A stretch of 64,000 nt of DNA from Pyxidicoccus trucidator (GTDB lineage: Bacteria; Myxococcota; Myxococcia; Myxococcales; Myxococcaceae): the NCBI RefSeq assembly GCF_010894435.1, contig NZ_JAAIXZ010000009.1, forward strand, positions 167,342 to 231,341. The letters are read 5' to 3'. This document shows positions 43,137-52,490 of the stretch, piece by piece. The notes beneath the pieces were generated by a model that searched no databases, was not told the DNA's origin, and was given only the letters and a program-made list of their open reading frames with translations. The translations under genes and the position numbers were made by a program. Numbering within the stretch: position 1 is the first letter of the stretch; the number at the start of each line of letters is the position of its first letter.

Positions 43137-44681
43137 TCAGAAGAGGACGTCGTCGAGGATGTCGGTGTGCTTGCCCGGCAACCGGGGTGCTGCCTGCGCG
43201 GCAAGCTCCTTGATGCGCGCCGCGGAGCAGCTGCAGCCCAGGGCGTCCTTGAGCTTCTTCCCCCCTGGACCGACCCGCAGGTTCTTGACGGCGTTCCACG
43301 CGTTGATGAGGCCGAACTTCCGGGTGTGCACATTCTCGCCCCGGATCGCCTTGCAGATCAGCTCGAGGTCATCGTCATCGAACTCCGTCAGGTCACGGGC
43401 GGTGTCGTCACTCGGGTCGGAGGCATAGAACACCCTGCGTTGCCTGGAGAAGGTGGGCCGGGTGTTCAGCGTCTGCATGAGCGCACTGCCCGCGGTGAGG
43501 TCTCCCCGTCCGGGCAGACAGTCGGAGACGATGAGCGGAGCGTCCGTGAACCCCTGGAAGACGGGGTCGATCAGGGTCATCCGGAGGTCGAGTTGACTGG
43601 GGCTGGGCGCCGGCTCGAGCACGAAGCCCTTGCGATGCCGGCCGCGCACCTTCTTCATGAACCCGCAGTTGGTCGGGACCTCGGTCGGCATCCATTCGTC
43701 GTCCGCGAGCGAGTGGTCCGCGCCAGTCGCGATGAGCGCGCCGAGCGAATGCGCCACCACCTGCACTGTCGTGCCCGAGTGCGCTCTCCGCGCCTGCACG
43801 ATGGCGTTGCGCAGGCAGTCCGCCGTCTCCATGGGGTGCCGGTTGTCCGGGTAGAAGAAGTCATAGACCTGTGCATTGGACGGGAACTTGTTGATGGCCG
43901 GGTCCATCACGTCGGGGCCGGCACTGATGCCATGCACGGAGATGTAGGGCACCTTGTTCGGATCGATGGGCCCTCTGGGCCGCAGCTCGCACATGCCGCA
44001 GCGCTCGCGCATCCGTGACCGCTCCGCGCCATTCGTCCGGTCAGCCGCCGTGGTCGGCGTGGGGTTCAGGACGGACGTTGGAGCAAGCGTGGCCGCGAAG
44101 AAGGCCTGCACTGTCGGCCCCTCGGTCAGGAAGGAGCCCGCATCCGAGCCACCGTCAGCGCCCGCATCCGCGACAGACCCCGTCCCCGAGTCATGCCCGC
44201 CGCCCGAACCCGCATCGGCGCCCGCGTCCGAACCCGCGTCGGCGCCTCCGTCCGAACCCGCGTCACCACCACCTCCTCCGCCACCACCACCACCGTCCGA
44301 ACCTGCGTCGGCGCCCGCGTCCGAGCCAGCGTCGGCGCCCGCATCCACCCCTGCGTCAATGCCTGCGTCCACCCCCGCGTCGTCGTCACAGGTGGCGGTC
44401 TCGGTGAACTCCTGCTCCGGAGGCGGACAGCCCGCGTCTCCGGCGTCACCCGCATCTCCGGCGTCACCGGCGTCAGCGCCTCCGTCACACTCGTCACAGA
44501 CCTCGGGCTCCTCCTCGTCCTCGATGGACATCCCCTCGTGCCACTGCTCCGTGCTCACGGTGCCCTCGTCCTGCGCGAGGCAGGCCGACACGCCGACGGT
44601 GAGCACGAGCATCGCCAGGAAGAGCGCGCGTGCAGCGAGGGGACTGGCGGTCGGGGGTGGCGGTGGCTGGGAAACCAGCAT
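43137..44681 (-). CDS. Lipoprotein with DAG-rich linker and alpha/beta hydrolase domain
   Basis: 514 residues from ATG 44681 (AGGA upstream). A lipoprotein-type signal (ALFLAMLVLTVGVSACLA) precedes an acidic segment and a 100-residue low-complexity linker of DAG and GAD triplets with a Gly run. The C-terminal 300 residues hold a lipase-like core: VPYISVHGISAG and the elbow VVAHSLGALIATG. The linker probably projects the enzyme from the outer membrane. A lipase or esterase role is inferred from the Ser motif only. Confidence 0.8.
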   Translation of the reverse strand: MLVSQPPPPPTASPLAARALFLAMLVLTVGVSACLAQDEGTVSTEQWHEGMSIEDEEEPEVCDECDGGADAGDAGDAGDAGDAGCPPPEQEFTETATCDDDAGVDAGIDAGVDAGADAGSDAGADAGSDGGGGGGGGGGDAGSDGGADAGSDAGADAGSGGGHDSGTGSVADAGADGGSDAGSFLTEGPTVQAFFAATLAPTSVLNPTPTTAADRTNGAERSRMRERCGMCELRPRGPIDPNKVPYISVHGISAGPDVMDPAINKFPSNAQVYDFFYPDNRHPMETADCLRNAIVQARRAHSGTTVQVVAHSLGALIATGADHSLADDEWMPTEVPTNCGFMKKVRGRHRKGFVLEPAPSPSQLDLRMTLIDPVFQGFTDAPLIVSDCLPGRGDLTAGSALMQTLNTRPTFSRQRRVFYASDPSDDTARDLTEFDDDDLELICKAIRGENVHTRKFGLINAWNAVKNLRVGPGGKKLKDALGCSCSAARIKELAAQAAPRLPGKHTDILDDVLF

Positions 44682-44886
44682 GGGATTGTCCTGGAAGGAG
44701 AAGGAGCTGCGCGCCCCCACGAGCATAGGACAACCAGGGACACCTCACCAAGCTTTCCTGGAAATACACGATAAACACACCCCACCGACATGACCGACGA
44801 CAAGGCCCGGTGATATGAGCCGCTGTCCAGAACCGGGGCTCACCCGCGAGTCACCAACAACCCTGCGCCCGGTCTGAAGAGTCATC

Positions 44887-45555
44887 ATGTTTGATTTCGA
44901 GGGAATCGTCCGAAGCCGCTGCTCGATTCGCCGCTTTCTCCCCACCCCGATTCCTCGCGAGCTGCTCGAGGAGGCGTTGTCGCTCGCGCAGCTCGCGCCC
45001 TCCAACTCCAACATCCAACCCTGGCGTCTCTTCCTCACGGAGGGTGAGCGCACGGAGCAACTGCGCCAGGCGCTCATGGCGGAGGTCATAGCCAATCCGC
45101 GGGAGCTGGCCCCGTTGCCACCGTCTTTTCAGGCGCATCGCCGTGCGCTGGGGGGCATCGTCTACGGCGCGATGGGGGTCGCCCGCGACGATGATGCCGG
45201 AAGAGCGCTGGCCTCGCGGCGCAACTACGAGTTCTTCGGCGCGCCCATGGTCGGCATCCTGTGCATGCACAAGGATCTCGGCCTCGTGGATGCGGTGGGC
45301 GTCGGGATGTACCTCCAGACGCTGGTCCTGGGACTGACGGCGCGCGGTATCGGAACCTGTGTCCAGGCCGCGTTGACGACGTATCCAGAAGTCCTTCGCC
45401 GTGAGCTCGCAATCCCAGACGAGCTGGTCATCCTCTGCGGGCTGTCCTTGGGGTATGCGGATTCTGACTTTCCAGCGAACCACCTCAAGATAGCGAAGCA
45501 CCCCGTGGAGACGAATGTGTCGATTCTCGGCCCGGAGATGCGCTCGGACACCTGA
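44887..45555 (+). CDS. Nitroreductase family protein
   Basis: 222 residues. FMN-binding fold with the N-terminal RCSIRRFLPTPIP, the LAPSNSNIQPWRL loop, and the C-terminal GLSLGYADSDFPANHLKIAK. Members reduce nitro compounds, quinones or enones with NAD(P)H. It is a single gene, divergent from the lipase-like lipoprotein gene. The physiological substrate is unknown. Confidence 0.9.
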   Translation: MFDFEGIVRSRCSIRRFLPTPIPRELLEEALSLAQLAPSNSNIQPWRLFLTEGERTEQLRQALMAEVIANPRELAPLPPSFQAHRRALGGIVYGAMGVARDDDAGRALASRRNYEFFGAPMVGILCMHKDLGLVDAVGVGMYLQTLVLGLTARGIGTCVQAALTTYPEVLRRELAIPDELVILCGLSLGYADSDFPANHLKIAKHPVETNVSILGPEMRSDT

Positions 45556-45574
45556 GCGTGAGACGCGGCCTCGG

Positions 45575-45691
45575 ATGCCAGGAGGTGGCAGCCTGCAGCC
45601 TCCTCCCGGGTGGGGGTGGAGTCCCTGGCTGTGGTTCCTCGTCGCGGCCGTGGCCTGTGTGTGCATCGTCCTGCTCCTCTGGCGCAGGTAG
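45575..45691 (+). CDS. Possible 38-residue single-span membrane protein
   Basis: A short frame within the 362-bp gap after the nitroreductase gene, starting at ATG 45575 and ending TAG 45691. It has a Gly/Pro-rich N-terminus (MPGGGSLQPPPG), a Trp-rich interface and one strong hydrophobic helix (WFLVAAVACVCIVLLLW) followed by RR. The topology is sensible for a small membrane protein, but the ribosome-binding site is weak. The rest of the gap (45692-45917) shows no gene. Confidence 0.4.
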   Translation: MPGGGSLQPPPGWGWSPWLWFLVAAVACVCIVLLLWRR

Positions 45692-45917
45692 GCCCCCAGC
45701 CGCGCTCGGTGCCGGCGAACTTCACGGCCTCCGCGGTCTCCAGCAGTCAAATCGCGAAGGCGCGCCGCCCAGCCGCTCGCGGGGCCCTGAAGGGAGGTAC
45801 GGGCGGGCGTCCTGGCCCGGGCCGTCGAGTGTCACATCCGCCACGGCACGCCACTTTCCGGAGTGACTGCGTGGCCGTCTGGCCATGTGCCCCCCAGAAA
45901 CCCAGGAGCCGCACACC

Positions 45918-46460
45918 ATGAAGCGCTTCAACCTCCATGCGAATTGCAAGCCCCTCACGCGTTGTCTCCTCGCGTTCAGCCTGCTGCTGGGTGCCTCCTC
46001 CGCCCTGGCCGAGCCCCGCTGGGGCGAGTTCAAGAAGGACAAATGCACGGCGGTGGGACTCCGCCAACACTCCGCCGTCCTCCATGACATCAAGGGCTCC
46101 TGGGAGGATGCCTGCTTCAAGACAAGCGCCACCATCGACGGCCACACCTTCGCGCGTCCGGCCCGCTGCAAGAACGCCACATTCAATATGTGGGGCGAGT
46201 TCGACGTCCCGGACCCGGGCTGCATGCCCCACTGGGGCGACTTCAAGGCGGATCACTGCGTGGGCGTGGGACTGAAGCAGTACTCGGCCGTCCTCTGGAA
46301 CATCAAGGACTTCTCCTGGGAGGACGCCTGCATGACCATGCCCGCGGAGATCAACGGCGTGCAGTACGACCGCCCCACACGGTGCAGGAACGTCGGCATC
46401 AACATGTGGGGTGAGTTCGACGTCCCGGACAGGGCCTGCGGCCCGGAGCCCATCCCGTGA
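45918..46460 (+). CDS. Secreted protein with two tandem Cys-containing repeats
   Basis: 180 residues from ATG 45918 (AGGAG upstream). A signal peptide ends ASSALA. The mature part is a direct duplication of about 66 residues, each copy beginning WGEFKKDKC/WGDFKADHC, then SAVLHDIK/SAVLWNIK, SWEDAC, RPARCKN/RPTRCRN and closing with NMWGEFDVPD. Conserved cysteines and tryptophans suggest two disulfide-stabilised beta domains. No known family. It is 26 bp upstream of the EEP-family gene and probably co-transcribed. Confidence 0.8.
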   Translation: MKRFNLHANCKPLTRCLLAFSLLLGASSALAEPRWGEFKKDKCTAVGLRQHSAVLHDIKGSWEDACFKTSATIDGHTFARPARCKNATFNMWGEFDVPDPGCMPHWGDFKADHCVGVGLKQYSAVLWNIKDFSWEDACMTMPAEINGVQYDRPTRCRNVGINMWGEFDVPDRACGPEPIP

Positions 46461-46486
46461 GCGCCCGAGCGCCGAAAGGTATCGCC

Positions 46487-47356
46487 ATGAAGCCCCACTC
46501 CCACCGACTCATGAGCATCCTCGCGGCCCTGCTGCTCGCGGGCACCGCGCAGCTGGCCGAGGCTGAGACGCGGGTGCGAATCGTCACCTGGAACGTCCAC
46601 CCGCGCAGCATTGGCGGAGAGACGCCCGAGAGCCGGATGACCCGCATGCTGGCCTTCGCCCGGACCCAGAACGTCGCCATCATCGCCTTCCAGGAAGTGC
46701 CCCGCTCCCTCTTCAACGCCCCGGCCCGGATGGATCCGCTGGTGAACGCCGCGACGGCAGCGGGGTATGAGATGGCGGCCCTGCCGAGCGAGTACCCCAA
46801 CACTCCGGGCCGGACCCCCACCTCCACCATCCACAATGCCTACATGGTGTTCTACGACCCGAACGTCGTTGCCCCCAGCAATGTCCCGGCCGACGCCAAT
46901 CCGGTGATGACCTTCTTCCACCCGGAGCTCTTCACCCAGGGGCCCCTCAACCAGGCACGTCCCCCGGCCACCCTCACCTTCGACGTGCAACACGCGGATG
47001 GCACCACCACTCCGCTGCACCTGCTCTCGTGGCACAACGAGGCCGGCACGCTCGCCCGTCAACACGTCGCCCAGCTCGAGCAGGCCATCCACACGCACCT
47101 GGTGACGCAGCAGGGAAGCTGGGTCGTCGTGGGGGACTTCAACGTGGCGGACTCGACCCAGGAGATGGAGGACCTGGACAGGGACTTCGAGCAGCTCACC
47201 CACGATGAAACGGGCATCGACCACATCCTGTCCAACGCAACCATCACCAACGTCATCAACGACGACCCGGCCACCGCGATTGACCCCCAGTTCCGAAGCG
47301 ATGGGCGGCATCTGGCCCTGTTCGGGGAGCTGAACATCCAGGGCGCGTCACGCTGA
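46487..47356 (+). CDS. Secreted endonuclease/exonuclease/phosphatase family protein
   Basis: 289 residues from ATG 46487 (AAAGG upstream). A signal peptide (LAALLLAGTAQLAEA) precedes an EEP domain with VTWNVH, the metal Glu in AFQEVP, VVVGDFNV and the terminal DHILS...SDGRHLAL. The usual SDH is replaced by SDGRH. Members cleave phosphodiesters in nucleic acids, inositol phosphates or sphingomyelin. Export favours an extracellular DNase or phosphodiesterase. Confidence 0.85.
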   Translation: MKPHSHRLMSILAALLLAGTAQLAEAETRVRIVTWNVHPRSIGGETPESRMTRMLAFARTQNVAIIAFQEVPRSLFNAPARMDPLVNAATAAGYEMAALPSEYPNTPGRTPTSTIHNAYMVFYDPNVVAPSNVPADANPVMTFFHPELFTQGPLNQARPPATLTFDVQHADGTTTPLHLLSWHNEAGTLARQHVAQLEQAIHTHLVTQQGSWVVVGDFNVADSTQEMEDLDRDFEQLTHDETGIDHILSNATITNVINDDPATAIDPQFRSDGRHLALFGELNIQGASR

Positions 47357-47398
47357 GCCGGGGTGAGGCTGAAGGGCCCGACGTGTCTTGAGCTTCGT

Positions 47399-47434
47399 GC
47401 GGTGTACGGAAGCACCGGGCCTTCCGTACGCCGC
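47399..47434. terminator. Terminator hairpin between convergent genes
   Basis: GCGGTGTACGGAAG (47399-47412) pairs with CTTCCGTACGCCGC (47421-47434) with one wobble, around an 8-nt loop. Confidence 0.65.
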
Positions 47435-47508
47435 GACTCAACGCGGGCAGCGAGAATGCGCCGCGGCGTGGAGCGAGGCGTCGACATGGGCTCCGCCGAA
47501 GCTGAAGG

Positions 47509-48264
47509 TCAATCCGAGTCGTCGATGTTCCACTGGTCGTCGTGGGTCTCCTGCTTGCCCTTGGGCCGCAGGTGCGCGAACGACAGGGTGAGCTCCACCT
47601 CGAAGTCACGCGCCTGCGGGGGCTTGCCCAGGAAGATGTACCGCGTCTTGTTGCGGATGCAGGCGTTCAACATCGCCACGGGCGCGGGGTCCACCTTCCC
47701 ATCCGTGCCCTGACCGTCGGGGCCGAACTTCGCGCGCAGCCGGTAGCGCCGGGGAATGTCCTGCTTGCGCAGGATGGCCTCGCTGCCACAGAAATCGTAG
47801 GCCCTCAGGCGCTTCGCCAGCTGCTGGGTGCCCCAGGCCTCGTTCGTCTGGGGCGCGCGCGGGGCGGGCTTCGGCACCGAGGGCGGGGACACGGGCGCAG
47901 GAGCCACGGTCTGTGGAGCTGACGGGCTCTGCGCTGGAGCCTGCGGAGCGGGACGAAGTACCTCCTGGGCCACGGACCTGGCGACGGGCGATGGAGGCGG
48001 GGCGGGCGCGGAGCGCACTGGGTCGGGCCCGCGGATCAGGGTGAACGCGATAACCCCCGCGAGGAACATCACGACGACCGCTCCGCCGGAGACGAGCAGC
48101 ACCAGCCAGGGCCCTTGCTGTGGACGGGGCGGGGAAATGGGAGCAGCCCGCTGCGGAACCCCGGGCCTTGGCCGCGTGGCGCCGCAGTGGCCGCATACCG
48201 GCTCTTCAGCGAGCGACTTCAGGAAGGGAGCGCCACAGTGGAAGCATCGAGGAGCGATAGCCAC
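47509..48264 (-). CDS. Zinc-ribbon single-span membrane protein
   Basis: 251 residues, start GTG 48264. The N-terminus is a zinc ribbon (CFHCGAPF and CGHCGATRP). One membrane helix follows (WLVLLVSGGAVVVMFLAGVIAF). A Pro/Ala-rich periplasmic linker leads to a C-terminal domain (WGTQQLAKRLRAYDFCGSEAILRKQDIP, NACIRNKTRYIFLG). The layout is seen in myxobacterial sensor or envelope proteins. No enzymatic motif. Function unknown. Confidence 0.7.
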   Translation of the reverse strand: MAIAPRCFHCGAPFLKSLAEEPVCGHCGATRPRPGVPQRAAPISPPRPQQGPWLVLLVSGGAVVVMFLAGVIAFTLIRGPDPVRSAPAPPPSPVARSVAQEVLRPAPQAPAQSPSAPQTVAPAPVSPPSVPKPAPRAPQTNEAWGTQQLAKRLRAYDFCGSEAILRKQDIPRRYRLRAKFGPDGQGTDGKVDPAPVAMLNACIRNKTRYIFLGKPPQARDFEVELTLSFAHLRPKGKQETHDDQWNIDDSD

Positions 48265-48388
48265 GCCCCTACTCTATTACGCCCCGGCCACATGCGTGAC
48301 GGCACCCGGCACGAGCCTCCACCCGGAGTGCGGGCCCGTCCCCCTTCATGCTAGACGAAGCCGTTACCCCGCGATTCCGGAGCATCCC

Positions 48389-48916
48389 ATGACGACACTT
48401 CTTCGAAATGCACTCGCCCTCGTCCTCCTGTTCGTCTCCTCGTCCGCGCTGGCCTCGGAGACGTTCGTCCAGGGACGCATGGCACTCCGCGCCTGCGAAT
48501 ACGCCAGCTCCTATGAGGCGGAGGTGGGGCTGTCCTACCGGAACTACACCCTGCCCTGGGGCACCTCCGTGTACCTCGTCTACGGCTGGGGCGGGAGCGC
48601 CAAGGATGGCAGCAACCCGTTCGACTGGGCCAACACGCAGACCCTCGCGGTCTCCGCGTCGGCGCCGTACACCTGGAGCACCACCGTGCGGGAGACCACC
48701 TCCACCCGCAGCGGGTCCACCCTCCTCACGCACATCGACTTCGTCTGGAAGGTGGTCCTCCCGAACGGCTACGAGTTCTACGAGAAGGGCAATGGCTCCA
48801 CCTGGGGCTACTACACGGCCAACCTCTCGCAGATCCAGGAGAGCCCGTGCGCCTCGTCCCCCAACTTCCCCAGCACCCCGACGTCCCTCACCGTCACGTC
48901 CGTCGAGAAGTGGTGA
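48389..48916 (+). CDS. Small secreted beta-rich protein
   Basis: 175 residues from ATG 48389 (GGAG 7 nt upstream). A signal peptide (ALALVLLFVSSSALA) precedes an Ig-like, aromatic-rich body (VYLVYGWGGSAKDGSNPFDW, FVWKVVLPNGYEFYEKGNG). Two Cys lie far apart. No known family, though it is reminiscent of carbohydrate-binding or extracellular matrix proteins. A repeat-type terminator follows. Confidence 0.75.
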   Translation: MTTLLRNALALVLLFVSSSALASETFVQGRMALRACEYASSYEAEVGLSYRNYTLPWGTSVYLVYGWGGSAKDGSNPFDWANTQTLAVSASAPYTWSTTVRETTSTRSGSTLLTHIDFVWKVVLPNGYEFYEKGNGSTWGYYTANLSQIQESPCASSPNFPSTPTSLTVTSVEKW

Positions 48917-48940
48917 CACCCGCTGAAGCTGTCTGAAAGA

Positions 48941-48982
48941 CCGAGGCCGGAAGTCGCTGGAGTCAGCGGCTTCCGGCCTCGG
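48941..48982. terminator. Palindromic terminator element, copy 2
   Basis: A 19-bp stem (48941-48959 with 48964-48982, one G-U pair) followed by TGTTTTC. Its core is nearly identical to the hairpin at 33225-33258. It sits between convergent genes. Confidence 0.75.
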
Positions 48983-49047
48983 TGTTTTCAAGCCTGAGGG
49001 GCCGGCGCCAGCCTCCTCGCGGGGGCCGACGCCGCCGTGGCGTGGAA

Positions 49048-50196
49048 CTACGGGACGGTCGCGGTCAGCGACACACCCGTGAACGACGTGTAGCCGCGCA
49101 CGGAGACGTACCAGGTCCCCGCGGTGGGGTTGGCGAACGAGCAGGTCTCGGCGTTGCCGCTGAGGTACGGGCGGCAGTTGTACGTGGTCGTCGTCGGCTG
49201 CGAGCCGCTGCGCACGTAGAGGTCCGCGTCACCCGTGCCGCCGGTCTGCGTCACCGTGAGGCTGGTGGTGCCCGCCGGGACGGTGATGGCGAAGTGCTGG
49301 AAGCTGCCGCTCGCGCCCGACAGGCCGGTCCGGGAGAGCAGCGTCGTCGTGGGCGGAGGCGTGCCGCTGATCTTCGAGGTAATCCAGCTCTCGAAGGACG
49401 ACACGCGCGAGTACATGCCCGGGTAGCGCGAGTCGGCGCAGCCGTAGCCCCAGCTGACGACGCCCGCCAGCACGCGGGTGCTGCCCTTGAGCACCGTGAG
49501 CGGACCGCCGGAGTCGCCCTGGCACGAGTCCTTGCCGGGAGCCGCCGCCCCGAGCTGGTCCGCGGTGATGGTCTCATCCGGGTACGACGACTGGGCCGAG
49601 GTGTTGCTGATGAGGTTCACGTCCACCGTCTGCAGCGTGGTGGGGCTCGAGCCGCCGCTGGAGAGCGCGCCCCAGCCGGTGACGCGCGAGACGACGCCCA
49701 CGTTGGTGGTGCCCGAGGAGGCGTCCGCCGCGGTGACCATACCGATGGCCTTCACGTTGGCCCCGCTCAGGTCCAGCGGCGTGGACAGACGCAGCAGCGC
49801 CACGTCCTTGCCCAGCTCGGGCGTCACGTAGCCCGGGTAGACAACGACTTCGGCCACCGTGCGAGCCTGCCCGGTGCCGTTGCGCGTGGTGCTGCCCGCC
49901 AGCACGCGGCCCGGCTTGGAGATGGACCCACCCGAGTTCACGCAGTGCTGCGCGGTCAGGATCCAGTTCGCGTTGAGCACCGAGCCGCCGCAGAAGTGCG
50001 AGCCCGAGCTGGACTGCAGCGACACCTGCCAGGGGTTGGCGGCAATCGTCGTGTTGGTGCCGCCGACAATCTCCTGCGCGCTGGAGGCGACCGGCTCCTG
50101 CGGGTGCTTCTCCTCGACGACCTCCGGACCGCAACCAACCACCAGCGACATCACACCGGCGGCAGCCCAGCGGCGCACAACCAAGCCTGAAGACAT
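49048..50196 (-). CDS. Trypsin-like serine protease with PPC domain, lipoprotein-type signal
   Basis: 382 residues. The signal region ends SLVVGCG. The protease begins at IVGGTNT, the usual activation site. Its triad is His near 82 (TAQHC), Asp near 131 (KDVALLRL) and Ser near 229 (DSCQGDSGGPL), giving a chymotrypsin fold. Residues about 290-382 are a pre-peptidase C-terminal (PPC) domain (GTGDADLYVRSGSQPTTTTY). Probably a secreted zymogen digesting protein prey. Confidence 0.92.
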   Translation of the reverse strand: MSSGLVVRRWAAAGVMSLVVGCGPEVVEEKHPQEPVASSAQEIVGGTNTTIAANPWQVSLQSSSGSHFCGGSVLNANWILTAQHCVNSGGSISKPGRVLAGSTTRNGTGQARTVAEVVVYPGYVTPELGKDVALLRLSTPLDLSGANVKAIGMVTAADASSGTTNVGVVSRVTGWGALSSGGSSPTTLQTVDVNLISNTSAQSSYPDETITADQLGAAAPGKDSCQGDSGGPLTVLKGSTRVLAGVVSWGYGCADSRYPGMYSRVSSFESWITSKISGTPPPTTTLLSRTGLSGASGSFQHFAITVPAGTTSLTVTQTGGTGDADLYVRSGSQPTTTTYNCRPYLSGNAETCSFANPTAGTWYVSVRGYTSFTGVSLTATVP

Positions 50197-50347
50197 TCGG
50201 ACCTCGGTAATGGGGGGATTGAAGCGCGCGTATCGTGAATGGACCCGATATCACCGGTCAACAGGGAGTTCTGACTGTTGAGAATTTGCCGGAATTGACG
50301 AACGGGTCGCCCATCCGCGCTCCACGCGGACGGCCCAGGAACGACAA

Positions 50348-50381
50348 GGGCCGGGCGGCTTCGTGAGAAGCCACCCGGCCC
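50348..50381 (-). terminator. Terminator hairpin downstream of the M36 protease
   Basis: 15-bp arms (50348-50362 and 50367-50381) with one mismatch and a GTGA loop, between the two leftward protease genes. Confidence 0.7.
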
Positions 50382-50438
50382 GCTGCTTCAGTACCGCGCT
50401 GTCTGGTTACAGCCGGGTGTCGGCCTCACCGCCAGCGG

Positions 50439-52490
50439 CTACAGGCACGTGGTGGGCACGGAGAAGCCGTTGGTCGGCGTGGTGCTGGCCGAGCCGCCGG
50501 AGACGGCGTTCGTGCCCAGGCCGAAGGCGGCGAACGCGGTCCAGAGGCGGCAGACGTCCGCGCCACCGTTCAGGGTCGTGGCCGCCTGGATGATGCCGTC
50601 ACGAATCTGGGTGAAGGTGGGGCTGCACGGCGAGTTCTTCAGGCCCTGGATGAAGTACTGCATGAAGCGCTGGTTACCCGCGCCGCCCGTCGCGCTGTAG
50701 AGGTTGCTGCTGAAGCCCCACTGGGTCACCAGCGCCCAGTAGGCCTCCCACATGCCCTGGGCGAACACCGAGCCCACGCCGTGCGGCACGGCCATGCCGT
50801 TGATGCTGGCATAGGTCCACGTGTTGACGCTCGCGCTCGTGCTGTAGCGCTGGGTGCGGATGCCCACGCCGGTGGTGGCCTGGTTCAGCGCGTACGTGCC
50901 CACGCCGCGGCCCAGCGCGGCCGTGTCCGCCGCCCTCGCCGTGAACCAGAGCGACAGGAAGTCGCTGATGCCCTCGCCCGGCTGCTGCCGGTTGCCCAGG
51001 CAGGACACGTTGCTGGGGCCGCCCACCAGGCGGTTGGAGATGCCATGCCCGTACTCGTGGACGACGATGCCCGTGTCCAGGTCTCCGTCCTTGTCCGGGG
51101 TGGGCGCCGTCCAGACGTACATCTGCATGCGCGGGCGCTGACCATCCGGCGGGGTGGAGAAGTTGGCGTTGTTGGTGCCGCCGCCGTCCTGCGCCTCGGC
51201 GCGCACGTCGTCGTTGCCCAGGCCGCCGCGGCCGTAGTTGTTCACCTGGAAGTTGCCGGCCAGCTCGTTGAACCCGTACTGGTACGTGACGTCGTGGATG
51301 ATGTTGTTCCAGTAGAACAGGTTGGTGACGGCCGCCGGGATGTACGTGGACGGCGCGCCCGTGAGGGCGAGGGTGAAGCTGCAGTTGAGCGCGGCGCCGC
51401 AGCTCGTCTCGGAAGCGGGCGGCGCGCCGTTGGCGTCCCGGTCCTCGTACGCATGCACGTTGTTGCCGCGGGGAATCGTGAACTCGGCCCCGGCCACGCC
51501 GTTGGTGTCATGCCAGCCGTAGGGCGAGGCCAGCGCGTTGGCGGGGTTGGTCACCGTCACGCGGCCGTCCGAGGGCGGCAGCGGCGAGGTGTGGTTGGGG
51601 CTCTCCACCGGCACCGGGTAGACCTTGTAGGAATCCGCGGCCACCCAGTCGAAGCGCGTCCAGACCTCGCCCGTCTGCGCATCCACCGTCACGTCGAAGT
51701 CGTGCTGCTGGTCCGGGGTGTGGACCTGGAAGCGCCACACCAGGCGCGCCTCGCCCAGACGCACCGGCAGCACCGCCAGCTCCGCGTCGATGGGCTCCGT
51801 CGACAGACCTTCCGCCTCCACGCGCGTGCGCTGCTTCACGCCCGCCTCCGGCTTCAGCGCGCGGGGCGCCTCACCAGACTCCGCGCCCAGGTGCTTCGCC
51901 AGGCTCGCCACCGCCTCGGCGGCTCCCACGCGAGGCTCCACGCTGGCGATGGCCGACTCCAGCGAGGGCAGGAAGTCGCTGTGTACGGACAGCACGCGCC
52001 CATCCCGGTCCACGTTGATCTGCAGCTGCGCGTTGTAGACGGGAAGTCCCTTGAACGTCTGGCGCAGGTACAGGTTCGTCACGCCGCTGTTCTTCGAATA
52101 GACGCGGTCGGAGACCTCCAGGTTGGCCAGGTCGCCCAGCTGCAGCCCGAGCGCCTCGTGGTGCTTCTGGACGAAGTCCAGGCCGACGGCCAGCGCGTCG
52201 CCGCTGCGCGGCTCGGAGAGGGCGCCCACGGGGTTGGTGAGCGAGCGCACCAGCCCGCGCGACTCATCGACCTCCACCAGCAGCTCCGGCACGCTCTGCC
52301 GCAGCGCCCTCTGCCCTGCCTGCTGCGTCACGGAGAAGCTGAAGCGCGCCTGCGCGTTGTACGTGTCGCGGGCGTCGAAGTTGCGGGCACTGTCGGAATC
52401 CGACGCGGCGCCCAGCGCCGTGGAACCCGTGAGGGCCCCCATGACGAACACCGCATGAAAGAGGCGCCTTCGGTAAGGACCTGAGGACAT
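50439..52490 (-). CDS. M36 (fungalysin) zinc metalloprotease
   Basis: 683 residues; AGGAG 6 nt before ATG 52490. A signal peptide is followed by a propeptide of about 250 residues (FTP-like and PepSY-like segments such as LRQTFKGLPVYNAQLQINV). The catalytic domain has VVHEYGHGISNRLVGG near 478 and the third ligand in GEGISDFLSLWF. Members are secreted, autoprocessed and degrade bulk protein. The leader is AT-rich, likely a strong promoter. Confidence 0.93.
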   Translation of the reverse strand: MSSGPYRRRLFHAVFVMGALTGSTALGAASDSDSARNFDARDTYNAQARFSFSVTQQAGQRALRQSVPELLVEVDESRGLVRSLTNPVGALSEPRSGDALAVGLDFVQKHHEALGLQLGDLANLEVSDRVYSKNSGVTNLYLRQTFKGLPVYNAQLQINVDRDGRVLSVHSDFLPSLESAIASVEPRVGAAEAVASLAKHLGAESGEAPRALKPEAGVKQRTRVEAEGLSTEPIDAELAVLPVRLGEARLVWRFQVHTPDQQHDFDVTVDAQTGEVWTRFDWVAADSYKVYPVPVESPNHTSPLPPSDGRVTVTNPANALASPYGWHDTNGVAGAEFTIPRGNNVHAYEDRDANGAPPASETSCGAALNCSFTLALTGAPSTYIPAAVTNLFYWNNIIHDVTYQYGFNELAGNFQVNNYGRGGLGNDDVRAEAQDGGGTNNANFSTPPDGQRPRMQMYVWTAPTPDKDGDLDTGIVVHEYGHGISNRLVGGPSNVSCLGNRQQPGEGISDFLSLWFTARAADTAALGRGVGTYALNQATTGVGIRTQRYSTSASVNTWTYASINGMAVPHGVGSVFAQGMWEAYWALVTQWGFSSNLYSATGGAGNQRFMQYFIQGLKNSPCSPTFTQIRDGIIQAATTLNGGADVCRLWTAFAAFGLGTNAVSGGSASTTPTNGFSVPTTCL

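Noticed and set aside
50781-52484. 567-codon open frame antisense to the M36 protease
   Set aside because: Shadow frame; HEYGH and propeptide features are on the minus strand.
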